This document shows positions 47,761-58,570 of a stretch of DNA of 64,000 nucleotides, piece after piece; positions within the stretch are counted from its first letter, which is position 1; the number at the start of each line of letters is the position of its first letter. Where the stretch lies: NCBI RefSeq assembly GCF_003945595.2, contig NW_024104894.1, positions 1 through 64,000 on the forward strand, given 5' to 3'. This stretch comes from Pipra filicauda. Lineage: Eukaryota > Chordata > Aves > Passeriformes > Pipridae. The notes under the pieces were generated by a model. It was not told where the DNA came from. It saw nothing but the letters and a program-made list of their open reading frames with translations, and ran no database searches. Both the position numbers and the translations under genes were made by a program.

Positions 47761-50700
47761 AAGGGCCTTTGCCCACCCTTGGCAGGGGGACCTGGCACAA
47801 TTCCCTCTTGCTGCTCATCCCCCACCCTGGTCCCTCCTTCAAGAGCCCCTTTCACCTTTTCCTTTTCATCCCTCCTAGTTAGTTTTTTCTCTGCTTTTTT
47901 TTTTCTTTCTTTCCCAGCACTGAAACCTCAGAAGTCGAAGCACCACAGGATGCAACATGACATAATCAATAGAGAAACTTTTCCAAGCTTGCCAAGACTC
48001 TGAGGGTTTTTTTAAGTGTCTTGCTATCTGTCAGCATGTGCTAATTGAGCCTACACACCCATATGGCATCTGCTCTCTGGAGGAAAGTGTTTCCATAGTC
48101 CTGGAGAGCACAGCAAATAGTGGTTGGTGTGTAGGGAAGCATTTGCCTGGGAATGTTGTATTCTTGGAAACCAAAGCTGGGTTGGTACCCGCCAGGCTCG
48201 AGCTGGAGCCTGTGGTGTCATTGCTGCCTTGCAGGAGGGTTTGGGGACACTGAGACTGGGTGGATTGTGTTGGGCTTGGCCCAAACTTAGAAATATTGAA
48301 GCTCTTGGTTGTGAGGAGGGTGAGACAGATGACAGTGGGGGATTGTTAATGAGCCCAAACGTGCAGCCCCTGCAAATGAGGCGGCAGCTCTGTTCCACGG
48401 GAGGGATGGAGGGGCTGTTTCGGCCCCGGGCGATGGCACTGCTCCCCTCGTGGCTCCAGAACAGATGCAGCTGCTTCAGTTGGCTTCAGGGGTGTCACAG
48501 TGCCACCCTCCCCGCCCGCTGTGCCACCAAACCCCTCAGACAGGGCTCAAGTGCTTCCCGGGCCCTGCGCTGGCTCCCGGGGAGGAGAGGGTCTCACCCT
48601 CGGAATTCATGGAGCATCTGGCACTGTGGGGAAGGGAGATGCTCCCTCACACTCACAGATGGGTAAACAGAAGGAGAATGGGTTGCCTGAAGCCACTCAG
48701 GGAGAGAAAGCAGGAAAAAACCAGTCATGCCTTTGCTTTCCTAAGGAACAACACACTCCATCACGTCCTGTGTGGGGCTGGGGTGCTTTGAACCTGGCCA
48801 CCAGCTCAGTCAGACTTGGCAAGAGGCCTGGAAGGTGTTAAATCCCTCCAGATCCGTGACTGTGGGTGATGCAGAGCAGAGAAGTGCCTTAGGACCAGCA
48901 CTGAGCTCGTGGTGCTGCCAAAGGTTCGGGATCAGTGGGGATGGCACGAGGCCCTTCTGCACATCCTGGGAGCTGTGAAAGTCTCGATGAGTTCTTGCAC
49001 CCTGCTCAGCACCCAAAATGCAAAAGCAGCACCTAAAGACGGGAAACTGGGCTGGTTTGGGTAGAAAAATACCTGGAGGTTGGGGCTGAGCTGCTGTGCC
49101 ACTTGCAGTCTGTGATGTTGCACAAATCATCCCCCAGTTGCAGGGCTGTTGGATTTGGGGGTGTGTAGGAAAGCTGAAGAGCTAAACTGTGCGTGCAGAG
49201 CCTTCAACCTGACTCTTGGGGAATATTGATGAGGCAACCATATGGATTGGACTCTGAAAATCAGTGGGTTGCTCTAAAAGGAGAGACGAGGTGGCACTTA
49301 TGTCTTGTCTTGTTCCTTGTGCTGTGCTGGGTGTTCCTTGGTGCTTATGGAGCGGCACAGAAATTATACAGCTGTGCCAAAAGCACCAGGTTTGTGCAGG
49401 AATTGCTGTGCTTTCAGTGACTCCAACTGCATTCAGTCCTTCAGGTCTGTTTTGCTGCAGAAATGGCACTTCATAAAGTTTGTGTAACAATGTGCTTGTG
49501 TTTGATGCTGTACCTTGAGAAAGGAAGGATTGTCGCCCCAAAAGCTGCGGGGTTTTGTTGTCTGAGCACAATGGAACCGCTGGGTTTGCTGAGATCTTTG
49601 ATCTTTGATGTTGGTCAGGGCCAGCACAGGCAGGTGGAATGAACCAACCCCTCCCACACTGCAGAGCTCTGTGAGCAGCCTGAGAATGGCTTCACCCCCG
49701 AAGGCTAAGGCTTGATGAAGTTATTTTATGATCACTTCACCCAAAATCCATTTAGTTTTCCCGTGTCCCATTATGTTTTTGCCTGGCCAGCGTGTGGGAG
49801 GGCGAGCCCTGCACTTGTAGGTGTTGTTCCAAAGGAATGTAAGTGCCTGTTAGTTTTCAGTGGCTCACAATTGTTACCCAGTGGATTGGTGGGATTTTTT
49901 AGAGGAGGTTTCCTACAGGGGGGGTTTGCTGTGCTCCAGTACACTGGGGAGTGTTTGTACCACTTGCTGCAAACATTGAGATCAAATCCCAGCTGATGAA
50001 AAGCCCCAGCACGTGTGTGTGTGTGAAATAGAGATTGATGACATGCACCCACCACCCTGCAGTGGGCTGGCAGCTGAGAATCTGTCAGGCCTTGTGTTGG
50101 AGTAATGAAGTGTTTGACACTTCTGGGACATCAACAACCCGTCTCCTGGTCACCTTGAGGGTGGGAATGGCCACGTGCACATTTGGAGGGTTGGGAACAC
50201 ACACTCCCATGAAGAGACTTTGTTTCCCTCCAGGTCCTGATCCTTCCAAAGGCCCCTGTGCCTTAGGGCAGCCTTGTCCTTCCAGCCACACCAGGACTGG
50301 TGGTGCCAGGAGGTGGGAGGTGCTCGCTCCAGCCCCTGCTCTGACTCAGGGAACAGATCCTTGGGATGTTGGGACTGAAGGTGTTTTGTGGAGCTGTTGG
50401 TACTTGCTACCCTTTCCTTGTCCTACCCCGGTCTGTGATGGATAACAGGGATTTTCCCTTTCCTTGGGTGAACTGCAGAGCTGGGTGATGGACCCAGCAG
50501 AAAAGAGGGGTTTATCTATAAATGGGAATCTCTTCCTGAAGCCAGTGGGAATTTTAATGATGATTATTCCCACAGGCACTGGGAGTAATCCCTGCTTGTT
50601 TCCTCAAAGCTGCTGATTCTCTTCAGTCTTGTATAACCCTCCAGCTTTCCTGGCTGAAGAGCAGAGAGGTCACCAAAGCCCTACCACTGGCTCCTTCCCC

Positions 50701-52017
50701 AGCCAGTTTTCTGGTGCACATACAAAGCCTCTCTTCCCTGGGACCTGTGTGACCATGACATGGTTTCATCTCTGTAAATGCCCCCCCCAGATCAGTCTGC
50801 TTTGGACAGGCACAACCCTCTGGCCTGTTTGGGGTAAGTGAAGCCTCACCCAGCCCAGAAACCCCTGCCAGGTCAGTGGAGAGTGGGCACACCAGGACCA
50901 GGGGGTGTCCCAGGGAATGGGATGCCTCCTGCTGGGGAGTGGTTTCCAATCAGGGGATAATTAGGTTTATTTAAAGTCAATTAGCTGATTCTGTGGGATG
51001 ACTTGGGGCAGGAGCAGGAATGACCACCTTCCCTTGGAAATGGAACCTTCCTTTGGAAAGGAAGGTGCAAAGGGATGCTTCCAGGTGGTGGTGGCTGAAG
51101 GAAACCCCCAGGGCAGACCATTGGTGATTCACATTGGAATGAATTTTGTTGTGTGAAATTTGTTGTGTTGAAACATCACAGCATTTTGCCCCTTTATCCA
51201 CCATTATTGCCCTTTTCGGCTGCCTCGAACTGGGATAAACCCCCAGGGAGGCTCTGGTTCAATGTGAGACCTGGACTGTGGGACTGAGAGCTGGACTGAG
51301 CATGTAACTGCCAAGATTTCCTTTGTGTGGGGATGTAGGAAGAGCCCTGATCCTGCCAGGGCTGCCCACTCCAGAACTGCCCCTGGAGTCAGTGATTCAT
51401 TTGAGCCGAGTTTGCCGCCGTGGGCTCGGTGTGTTGCCAAACAGAGGGGCTGAGCACTGCTGATCCCTCCTGCAGCATCTGCTGCAGCTCCCAGGGCACA
51501 TCCAGCTGTGGGACAGCCACATTTAACAGGATATGGAGGCAGCTGAAGTGCAGAGATGGCAGGGAAACAAATAAATAAGCCCAAGCCTGAGAAACTTCTC
51601 TTTGCTGTGTGAAGATTGTTCAGGAAGGGAAGTGCTGGGGACCAGATGTGTGTGGGAGCAGGGAGGAGAGGCTGTGGGTTTGCAGAACTGATGGCAAACA
51701 CAGAGTGGGCCTAATCAGATTAGAGGAGCCCGGATGGCTCCCTGCACGAGTGGGTGTTGGGGTTTGGATCCAGCCCTGCAGTGCCGCTCCGGGAATATCC
51801 CGGGACTCGGGAGAGAGGCACCTGGAGCGCCTGGAAGCGAGTTCAGCAGGGCCTGTGTGCTCAGCAGAGCTGTGTCTCAGCTTCAGCTGGGGCTGGGCTG
51901 GTTACACAACAGGCTGAGTGAGTGGAGCTGCAGCAGAGATGTTTTCCTGCCGCTCGGCGTGGGTGGAATGTGGCAGACAGGAATCCTCAGGTGGGGATGG
52001 GAGCGAGTGCTGGGGGC

Positions 52018-52058
52018 ACAGGGACTGTGCTAAACTCCCAGGGACTGTGCTAAACTCG
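52018..52058 (+). repeat. 20-bp tandem duplication
   Basis: cagggactgtgctaaactc occurs twice in a row. Confidence 0.9.
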
Positions 52059-52231
52059 GGACTAACGTGGAGCCGTGGCCTCAGCCCGGCTAAAAACTCC
52101 CACCTCGCAAATATGAGAGATAAATAACCTGGTTTTATTATAAGCAAATGGAATTTAGTGGAAAAACAGAGGGTGGTGGGCTTTTTCTTTTCTTTCATTT
52201 AATTCCAAGGGGTTTAGGGGCCTCGTGGAGG

Positions 52232-52560
52232 CTGTAAGGTGAAAGGCCCTGACGCCGGGAAAACGTCACGGTCGGGATAGGGAAAAATGTAAAAATGGGA
52301 AATATCCCCTGGCCACATGGCCTTTGTGTGCAGAGGGACCCCCCTGGACATATAGAGGGGGGTACGTCATCAATCTACCAGGAGGGAGGGTGACACCCCC
52401 TTTGAAGACAAAATACCTGATACCTGTTGAATATTTAACACCTTGAGTGACCGAGAGGGTACAAAAAGAGCGCGTTGTTCACACCGCGTGTGCCTTCCAG
52501 GCCGTGTGACTCGGGATTGCCCCCAGCGCTGAAACAAAGGATTTCTTGCTGCAGTTTTCC
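52232..52560 (+). mobile_element. Possible solo LTR
   Basis: The stretch begins TGTAAGGTGAAAGG and is CpG-containing (gacgccgggaaaacgtcacg). It has a TATA-like gggtacaaaaagagcgcg (52458-52475) followed by a GC-rich leader-like part. The layout resembles an LTR U3-R, but I recognise no family and see no paired ends or target duplication. Confidence 0.25.
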
Positions 52561-52654
52561 TTGTCCTGCAAGTATTTTTTGCCATTTAATGAACTGAGAG
52601 CAGGGATTTTTCCCACCCAAAGCCAGGCTGGGGTTTGCCGGGGTCTCACTTGTG

Positions 52655-53345
52655 ATATATTTGCTGGGAGCTGGGGGTGTTTGGCCTCGGATGCCTCGAG
52701 CTGTTCCCTGGGTGTTTCCTGGGGTTTGCAGAGGGTTTTTGGCTGCCTCCTGTGCACACTCACACTGCACAGCCACGCAGACACAGGCAGGTGTTTTCCT
52801 GAGGAAAACCTGCTGGTTGCAGCACGTTTGTCTCTTAGAAGCAAAGTTTATGGGGAACTGTTGTGTTTATGGCTTAGAAACTTCTCCTGATCAAATGCAG
52901 AGCCTGATGGATGCAGGAGGGAAAGAGCTGCAGTTGTTGGAGTTCACTCCCCTGGCCTAGGGAAGAGCCAGTCCCTGCTCTGTTCCCAGAAGGGAAGGGA
53001 TATATTTGGGATATATTTGCTGGGAACAGGTGGTGTTTGGTCTCAGATGCCTTGAGCTGTTCCCTGAGTTTTTCCCAGGGTTTGCAGAAGGTTTTTGGCT
53101 GCCTGCTGTGTACACTCACACTGCACAGCCAAGGACGCTCAGGCAGGTGTTTTCCTGAGGGAAACCTACTGGTTGCAGGGTATTTGTCTTTCAAAAATAA
53201 AGCTTTTTGTGTTATGTTTATGGCTTAGAAACCTCTGTTTGTGAGATGTCCAGACTGATGCAAGAGGAAAAGAGCTGAAGCTGCTGGTGTTTGCTCCCCT
53301 GGCCTAGGGAAGAACCAGTTCCTGCTCTGTTGCCTTCCCAGACCC
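52655..53345 (+). repeat. ~350-bp tandem duplication, 2 copies
   Basis: Copy 1 (52655-~53005) and copy 2 (~53011-53345) share in order atatttgctgggag/aac, gatgcctcgagctgttccct, ggtttttggctgcctcctgt, cactcacactgcacagccac, gcaggtgttttcctgaggaa, gtttatggcttagaaac and cccctggcctagggaag. Offsets run from 356 at the left to 347 at the right, so a few small deletions followed the duplication. Confidence 0.93.
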
Positions 53346-54056
53346 CAGAGAAGCATTTTGGGCCCCAAAGAATCAGAGCAGACACAGAATTATTCTGACT
53401 GAGCTTGTTCTCCATTGTTTCTGGACAGTGTGACAGTGGCAGCTTTAGGCACAGGCCATTGCCTTGGGACAGCAGTGACTCAGCTGAACCTTCTTCCAAC
53501 AGGACAGAATTGGAATTTAAACCTCCTTTATCATTTCAGGTGCTTCTTTAACCACTGACAATCTGCATCCTCTGGCTTGGGTGCTTGTTTTTTTAAAGCC
53601 CCTTTCGTAGGCTCCTGTTCTGTTGTGCTGTGCCACGAAAACAAGGCCCAATCCCTGACTTTCCTGGGGAAATGTGCCTTGTTTTTCCCAGCCAGCCCGC
53701 GGGGAAGGAGCTGAGCCCCCCGAGGGGCTGAGCTGACACCTCCTGCCAGCCAGGCAGCCTCGGTGACAGCTTTCTTTGTCACCATCTCTCCGAGGATGAG
53801 TGACTGGAGGGAGAGTGTCCCCGGGTTTGAAGGCTCCTCGGGAGGATGCAGGGAGGAGAGATGAGCTGAGCCAGCCATGAAGACATTCCTTCCCCAGGGA
53901 AAAGATTTGTTCTGGCTGTAACCAGCCCTGCTGGGCCCCTTCGGGGCTGAGTTACTTCGTCCCTCTTAATTTGTAGGGCACTTTATTTGGGAAGGATTCG
54001 CTGTTTGTTTTATTTTGGCACAGGGTGTTAGGCAGTGGCCACGTATTGTGAGGAGC
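53346..54056. other. Unique sequence, nothing recognised
   Basis: No repeat family or gene is recognised; a 115-codon minus frame at 53531-53878 is judged random. Confidence 0.4.
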
Positions 54057-54176
54057 AGGGAATCATGGAATTGGGTGGGAAGGGGCCTTTAAAGCTCATC
54101 TGGTCCAAAACTCCTGCAATGACAGCAGGGGCATCTTCAACTGGCCCAGGTTGCTCAGAGCCCCCCCTCCATCCTG
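54057..54176 (-). mobile_element. CR1 3' end fragment, reverse orientation
   Basis: ggaatcatggaattgggtgg, gggcctttaaagctcatctg, ctggcccaggttgctcagag. It is joined head-on to the next, forward CR1. Confidence 0.85.
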
Positions 54177-54332
54177 AAAGGAGCTGACAGGAAAGATGGA
54201 GAGAGACTTCCCTGGGAGGGTGGGGAGGGGCTGGGATGGAATTCCCAGAGAAGCTGTGGCTGCCCCTGGATCCCTGGAAGTGCCCAAGGCCAGGCTGGAG
54301 GAACCTGGGCTAGTGGAAGGTGTCCCTGCTGT
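54177..54332 (+). mobile_element. CR1 3' fragment, forward orientation
   Basis: gagctgacaggaaagatgga, cctgggagggtggggagggg, aattcccagagaagctgtgg, gtgcccaaggccaggctgga. It stops abruptly after gaaggtgtccctgct, without the terminal block. Confidence 0.9.
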
Positions 54333-54610
54333 GCCTTTTTTAAGCAGACATTTCTATGTCATATTGGCCTTTTTAGCCAGCAATGAGCTTGGAACAAACG
54401 TGGGCAGAGCCCTTCCCAAATCTTCGTTCCCGAAGCCCGGCCATGGATGAAAACTGAGTGCTCTGCACAACCCCAGCAGGTGAAAACCTCTGAGTGGGGC
54501 TGGGAAAAGCTGATTAAATTGGGCTCCAAAGCCTGGCGGGCAGTGGGAGATCGTTAATCAGCAGAAGAGGGAAAAGATAAACACACCCTTTGCAAGAGGC
54601 CACAACTGCC

Positions 54611-55893
54611 TTGATCCAAAAAGTTCCTTTCATTTGCATGCAGATCAAAATAATTCTGAATTTCTCCCCATTTTCACGTTGCAAAATATCTCAGTAGTTA
54701 AAATTGGAATATATATCATAATATATTTAATATATATTTAATATATATAATATATTTATATATATTATATAATATATATAATATATATAATATATATAAT
54801 ATATATAATATATATAATATATAATATATTTTTATATATATTATATAATATATATAAATATATTATATATATTATAAATATATTATATAAAATATATATA
54901 TTTAATATATATTTAATATATATAATAAGAAGAAATCTAAGAATGTATTGATCCAAAAAGTTCCTTTCATTTGCATGCAGATCAAAATAATTCTGAATTT
55001 CTCCACATTCTTATGTTGCAATCAAAATATCTCAGTAGTTAAAATTGGAATGTATCATAATATATTTAATAAGAAGAAGAAATCTAAGAATATATTTAAT
55101 AGTAAATTTAAATGTCTCAACTTTTTAACTTTGCAATCAAAATATCTGAATAGTTGAAATTGAAATGTGTAATAATAATAATAAGAAGAATGAATAATAT
55201 ATTTAATAATAAATTTAAACGTCTCAACTTTTTTGCATTGCAGTAAAAATTTGAATAGTTAAAATTGGAATGTATAATTTCATAATATATTTCATAATAA
55301 TGTATTTAATATCTTTCATAATAATTATTAGTAGTAATATATTTAATATTTTAATAATAAATTTACATTTCTGAACTTTTTACATTACAATAAAAATATT
55401 TGAATAGTTAAAATAGAAATTCCCATTTAACAATATATCTATTAATATTTAATATATTTAATAATAAATTTAAATTTCTCAACTTTCTTACATTGCAATA
55501 AAAATTTGAATAGTTAAAATGGAAATTTATAATTTTATAGAATATATTTAATAATATTATATTTAATAATATTATATTTAATAATGTGTTTAATTATTAA
55601 TTTAATAATAAATTTAAATTGTTCAGCTTTTTTACATGACAATAAAAATGTTTGAATAATCAAAATTTAAATGTATCATTTTATAAGAATATATTTCACA
55701 ATATTAAATTTAATAATAAATTTAAATTTCTCAGCTTTTTTACAGGACAGTAAAAATATTTGAATAGTTAAAATTGAAATGTGTCCTACAAGAATATATT
55801 TAATAATATAGTTAATGATAATATATTTAATAATTTATTTAATAATAAATTTAAATTTCTCAACTGTTTTACATGACAATGAAAATATTTGAA
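54611..55893 (+). repeat. AT-rich satellite, ~105-115-bp degenerate unit
   Basis: About eight units, each marked by tagttaaaattg(g)aa, a taatatatttaataata spacer, aatttaaatttctcaac and tttttacattgcaataaaa. The first unit is duplicated: ttgatccaaaaagttccttt begins at 54611 and again at 54948, with matching sequence through tagttaaaattggaat. The first copy carries an expanded TA-rich block. Confidence 0.92.
54705..54932. repeat. Expanded (TATAATA)-type microsatellite inside the AT satellite
   Basis: About 225 bases of nearly pure A/T made from tatataa, taatata and tatattta words. Strong self-complementarity makes it prone to cruciform and replication slippage. Confidence 0.95.
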
Positions 55894-55895
55894 TG

Positions 55896-56716
55896 AGAAA
55901 TTTGGGCAATTTGGGGGGTTGGGGGGAAATTGGGGCAATTTGGGGGTAATTTGGGGGAAACTGGGGTGGTTTTGGGGGAAATTGGAGCAATTTGGAGGCA
56001 ATTTCGGGAGATTTGGGGAAATCTGGGGAGGGTTGGGGCAATTTGGGGGGGGATTGAGGCAATTTGGGGAGAAATTTGGGAGTTGAGGGAAATCTGTGGA
56101 AGTTGGGGGATTTGGGAAGAAATTGGGACAATTTGAGGGTTTGGGTGGAAATTGGGGGACTTGGGGGAAATTGGAGCAATTTGGGGGTGTTGGGGGGGAA
56201 TTGGGAGGGATTTGGGGGAAACTGGAGCAATTTGGAGGCAATTTGGGGGGATTTGCGGAAATCTGGGGGATTTGGGGCAATTTGGGGGGAAATTGGGGGG
56301 TTGGGGGAAATCTGTGGCAGTTGGGGGGTTTGGGAGGAAATGGGGGCAATTTGGGGGGTTAGGAGGAAATTGGGGGGGTTGAGGGGAAATTGAAGCAATT
56401 TGGGGGCAATTTTGGGGAAAGTGGAGCAGTTTGGGGGAAATTGGAGCAATTTGGGGGGATTGAGGAGGAATTGGGAGGGATTTGGGGGAAACTGGAGCAA
56501 CTTGGAGGCAATTTAAGGGGATTTGGGGAAATCGGGGGGGGGAAATTTGGGGGGAATTTGGGAGGAGTTGGGGGAAATTTGTGAAAGTAGGGGGGTTTGG
56601 GAGGAAATGGGGGCAATTTGGGGGTTTAGGAGGAAATTGGGGGAGATTTTGGAGAAATTGAAGCAATTTGGGGGCAACTGGGGGGGAAACTGGGGCAATG
56701 TGGGGGAAATTCTTCT
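55896..56716 (+). repeat. G-rich, strand-biased tandem array with ~240-270-bp higher-order period
   Basis: Built from ~20-bp words such as ggggcaatttgggggaaatt, with G4-G7 runs and almost no C on +. The words tttggaggca at 55991 and 56231 and cttggaggca at 56501 lie in matching context and give periods of 240 and 270. The minus reading gives proline/asparagine-rich frames of up to 265 codons, all artificial. The first 55 bases already contain four G-runs with loops of 2, 5 and 6 bases, a canonical G-quadruplex pattern. Confidence 0.95.
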
Positions 56717-56989
56717 GCGTTGTCTCCGTGGTTCTCCCACAGATGCAGAGATTCCATCCCTCCCTGCTCCGGTTCTCCAGCTGTCAGTCCAGGCTGGAGC
56801 AGCAGAGCTGCAGCCACTGATGTGAAAGGACAGCACCGGGAAAGCCTGGAATGCTCTGGAATGGCACCAGCTCCCTGCCAGCTCGAGTTTTCCAGTGGAA
56901 GTAACAAACAGGGTCCTTGGTTTCCCAGAAATGGAAACCTTCCCTGCTCATTCTCCACCCCGGCTTAAAAGCTTGGATAGAATGGAAAG
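56717..56989. other. Unique sequence, nothing recognised
   Basis: Short ordinary stretch between the G-rich array and a CR1 copy. Confidence 0.4.
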
Positions 56990-57362
56990 TGGCTCTTTTG
57001 GGATTGTTCAGCCTGGAGAAGAGGATTGGGGTGACCCAGTGGTGGCTTTCCAGGATCTGAAGGGGCTGACAAGAAAGATGGAGAGAGACTATTTCCAAGG
57101 GCCTGGAGCGACAGGACACAGGGAATGGCTTCCAGTGACACAGGGCAGGGATAGATGGGATACTGGGAAGGAATTCTTGGCTGTGAGGGTGGGGCTGGAA
57201 TAGGATTCCCAGAGAAGCTGTGGCTGCCCCTGGATCCCTGGAAGTGTCCAAGGCCAGGTTGGAGCAACCTGGGCTAGTGGAAGGTGTCCCTGCCCACGAC
57301 AGGGGTGGCACTGGATGCTCTTGAAGGTCCCTTCTACCCCAACCCATTCCTTGGTTCTCTGA
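56990..57362 (+). mobile_element. CR1 LINE 3' part with coding-end remnant
   Basis: gttcagcctggagaagagga, ggtgacccagtggtggcttt, gaaggggctgacaagaaaga, ctgtggctgcccctggatcc and a worn end near cattccttggttctctg. Confidence 0.93.
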
Positions 57363-58570
57363 ACCCCAGGGATGTGCTGATGGCAGTTCAGGGCTTCTCT
57401 CCCTCTTCATTCAAACCCTTGAGGGCACTGTTTTTACCTTCAAACTTCCATCCTTTTTGCTGGAAGTCGATCCTCCAGCCAGCAGCCCCTCGCCTGCCCC
57501 CCAGGATGCTTCTCAGAGGTTCTGCTGCCCCCAGACAGTGCCCAGACAGTCCTGGTCATGTTCTCAGCATCACCTGTGCCACCTCCCTGCCTCCCCCCCA
57601 CTGCTGCAGCCACAACCCCTCTGTTAACACCCAGGGTAGGAAAACTGGTGCCTGATAAACACACCAGCTAAATTTATCCCCCCGAGCCACGTGGGGCTTT
57701 GTAAGAAGTGAGGAAGTTGCTTGACGTCAGTGGCCTGTCATAAATCAGGAATCAGTTCTCCTGCCTTCAGGTTTAGGTTGGTACAAATTCAGAGTGGGTT
57801 TGAGTATCCATGTGTGTGTGATGGATTATATTAAATAATGGGTAAAATGCTTGTTTGTTGGCCTGCAACTTGTCATAAATAGTGGAGAGAGCAGAGCTGG
57901 AAAGGGAGAGAGGGGTGTCACGGCGTGTGTTGGGATGAGCTGTGGAGACCTTGGTGTTTGGAGACTTGGTGACTGAGTGTCTGCAAACATCTTCAATTTG
58001 AGGCTGAGTTTCTGCTCCGTTTCTTTATTTAGAATTGGAATTCTCTTGCAAGCCAGCCTGTTTCCCACAGAGCCACGTGTTCCAGCAGAGTGACATTTTG
58101 CAGCAGCACCACTCGCTCCCCGAGCGTCGCCGCCCGGCTCCGAGTGCTGCAGGTCTGCTCCCGGTGTCCATGGCAATGGCAAACCTCAGGCAGAGATGAG
58201 ATCCTCATCACATTCCAGCTTCCATATGGTTATCTTGCCTCTTCCCCAGCACTAAAACTTGCAGACCACGCACAGGTCGCTCCCCTTGTCCATGTCCCCG
58301 CATTCCCAGGAGCTGGAACTGGCGGCAGCCCCGGGCTCTGTGTCCTGAGCTGGGGGTTGATATCCTTTGAAATCCACCTTCTCCTTTCAGTCTCCAGGGC
58401 TTGCTTTGCCAAATTGCCCAGTGTGTTCCTTGCACTTTGCATTTTGTCCAGGAACAACGTTGTCAGAAGCAGTTGGTGTCAATGTGCTGAGCCCTGCAGA
58501 GCCCCTGGGCTTTCCTCTGCCCTTCCTCTGCTGTGGCTGCACAGCTTTGGAAGCAGCTCCTAAGAAAATA
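57363..58570. other. Unique non-coding sequence
   Basis: No gene is recognised. 58120-58150 has a few clustered CpGs (cgagcgtcgccgcccggctc) but no island-like extent. Confidence 0.4.

Larger units (their letters stand above)
45521..52650. other. Long unique non-coding stretch
   Basis: More than 7 kb in which I saw no CR1, the longest such gap in the window. Frames up to 200 codons (46895-47497, +) show no family. Blocks at 47560-47760 and 47930-48100 look like conserved non-coding DNA. A short (GT)n lies at 50014-50026, a 20-bp duplication at 52018-52058, and a possible LTR at 52232-52560. Confidence 0.4.

Noticed and set aside
51788..51806. Near-palindrome ccgggaatatcccggg considered as an operator-like site
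   Set aside because: The centre is not symmetric, it occurs once, and no supporting context is present.
55786..56666. 187-265-codon minus frames rich in proline, asparagine and phenylalanine (extensin-like look)
   Set aside because: Products of the G-rich array; open in all three minus frames, no start context, no domain.
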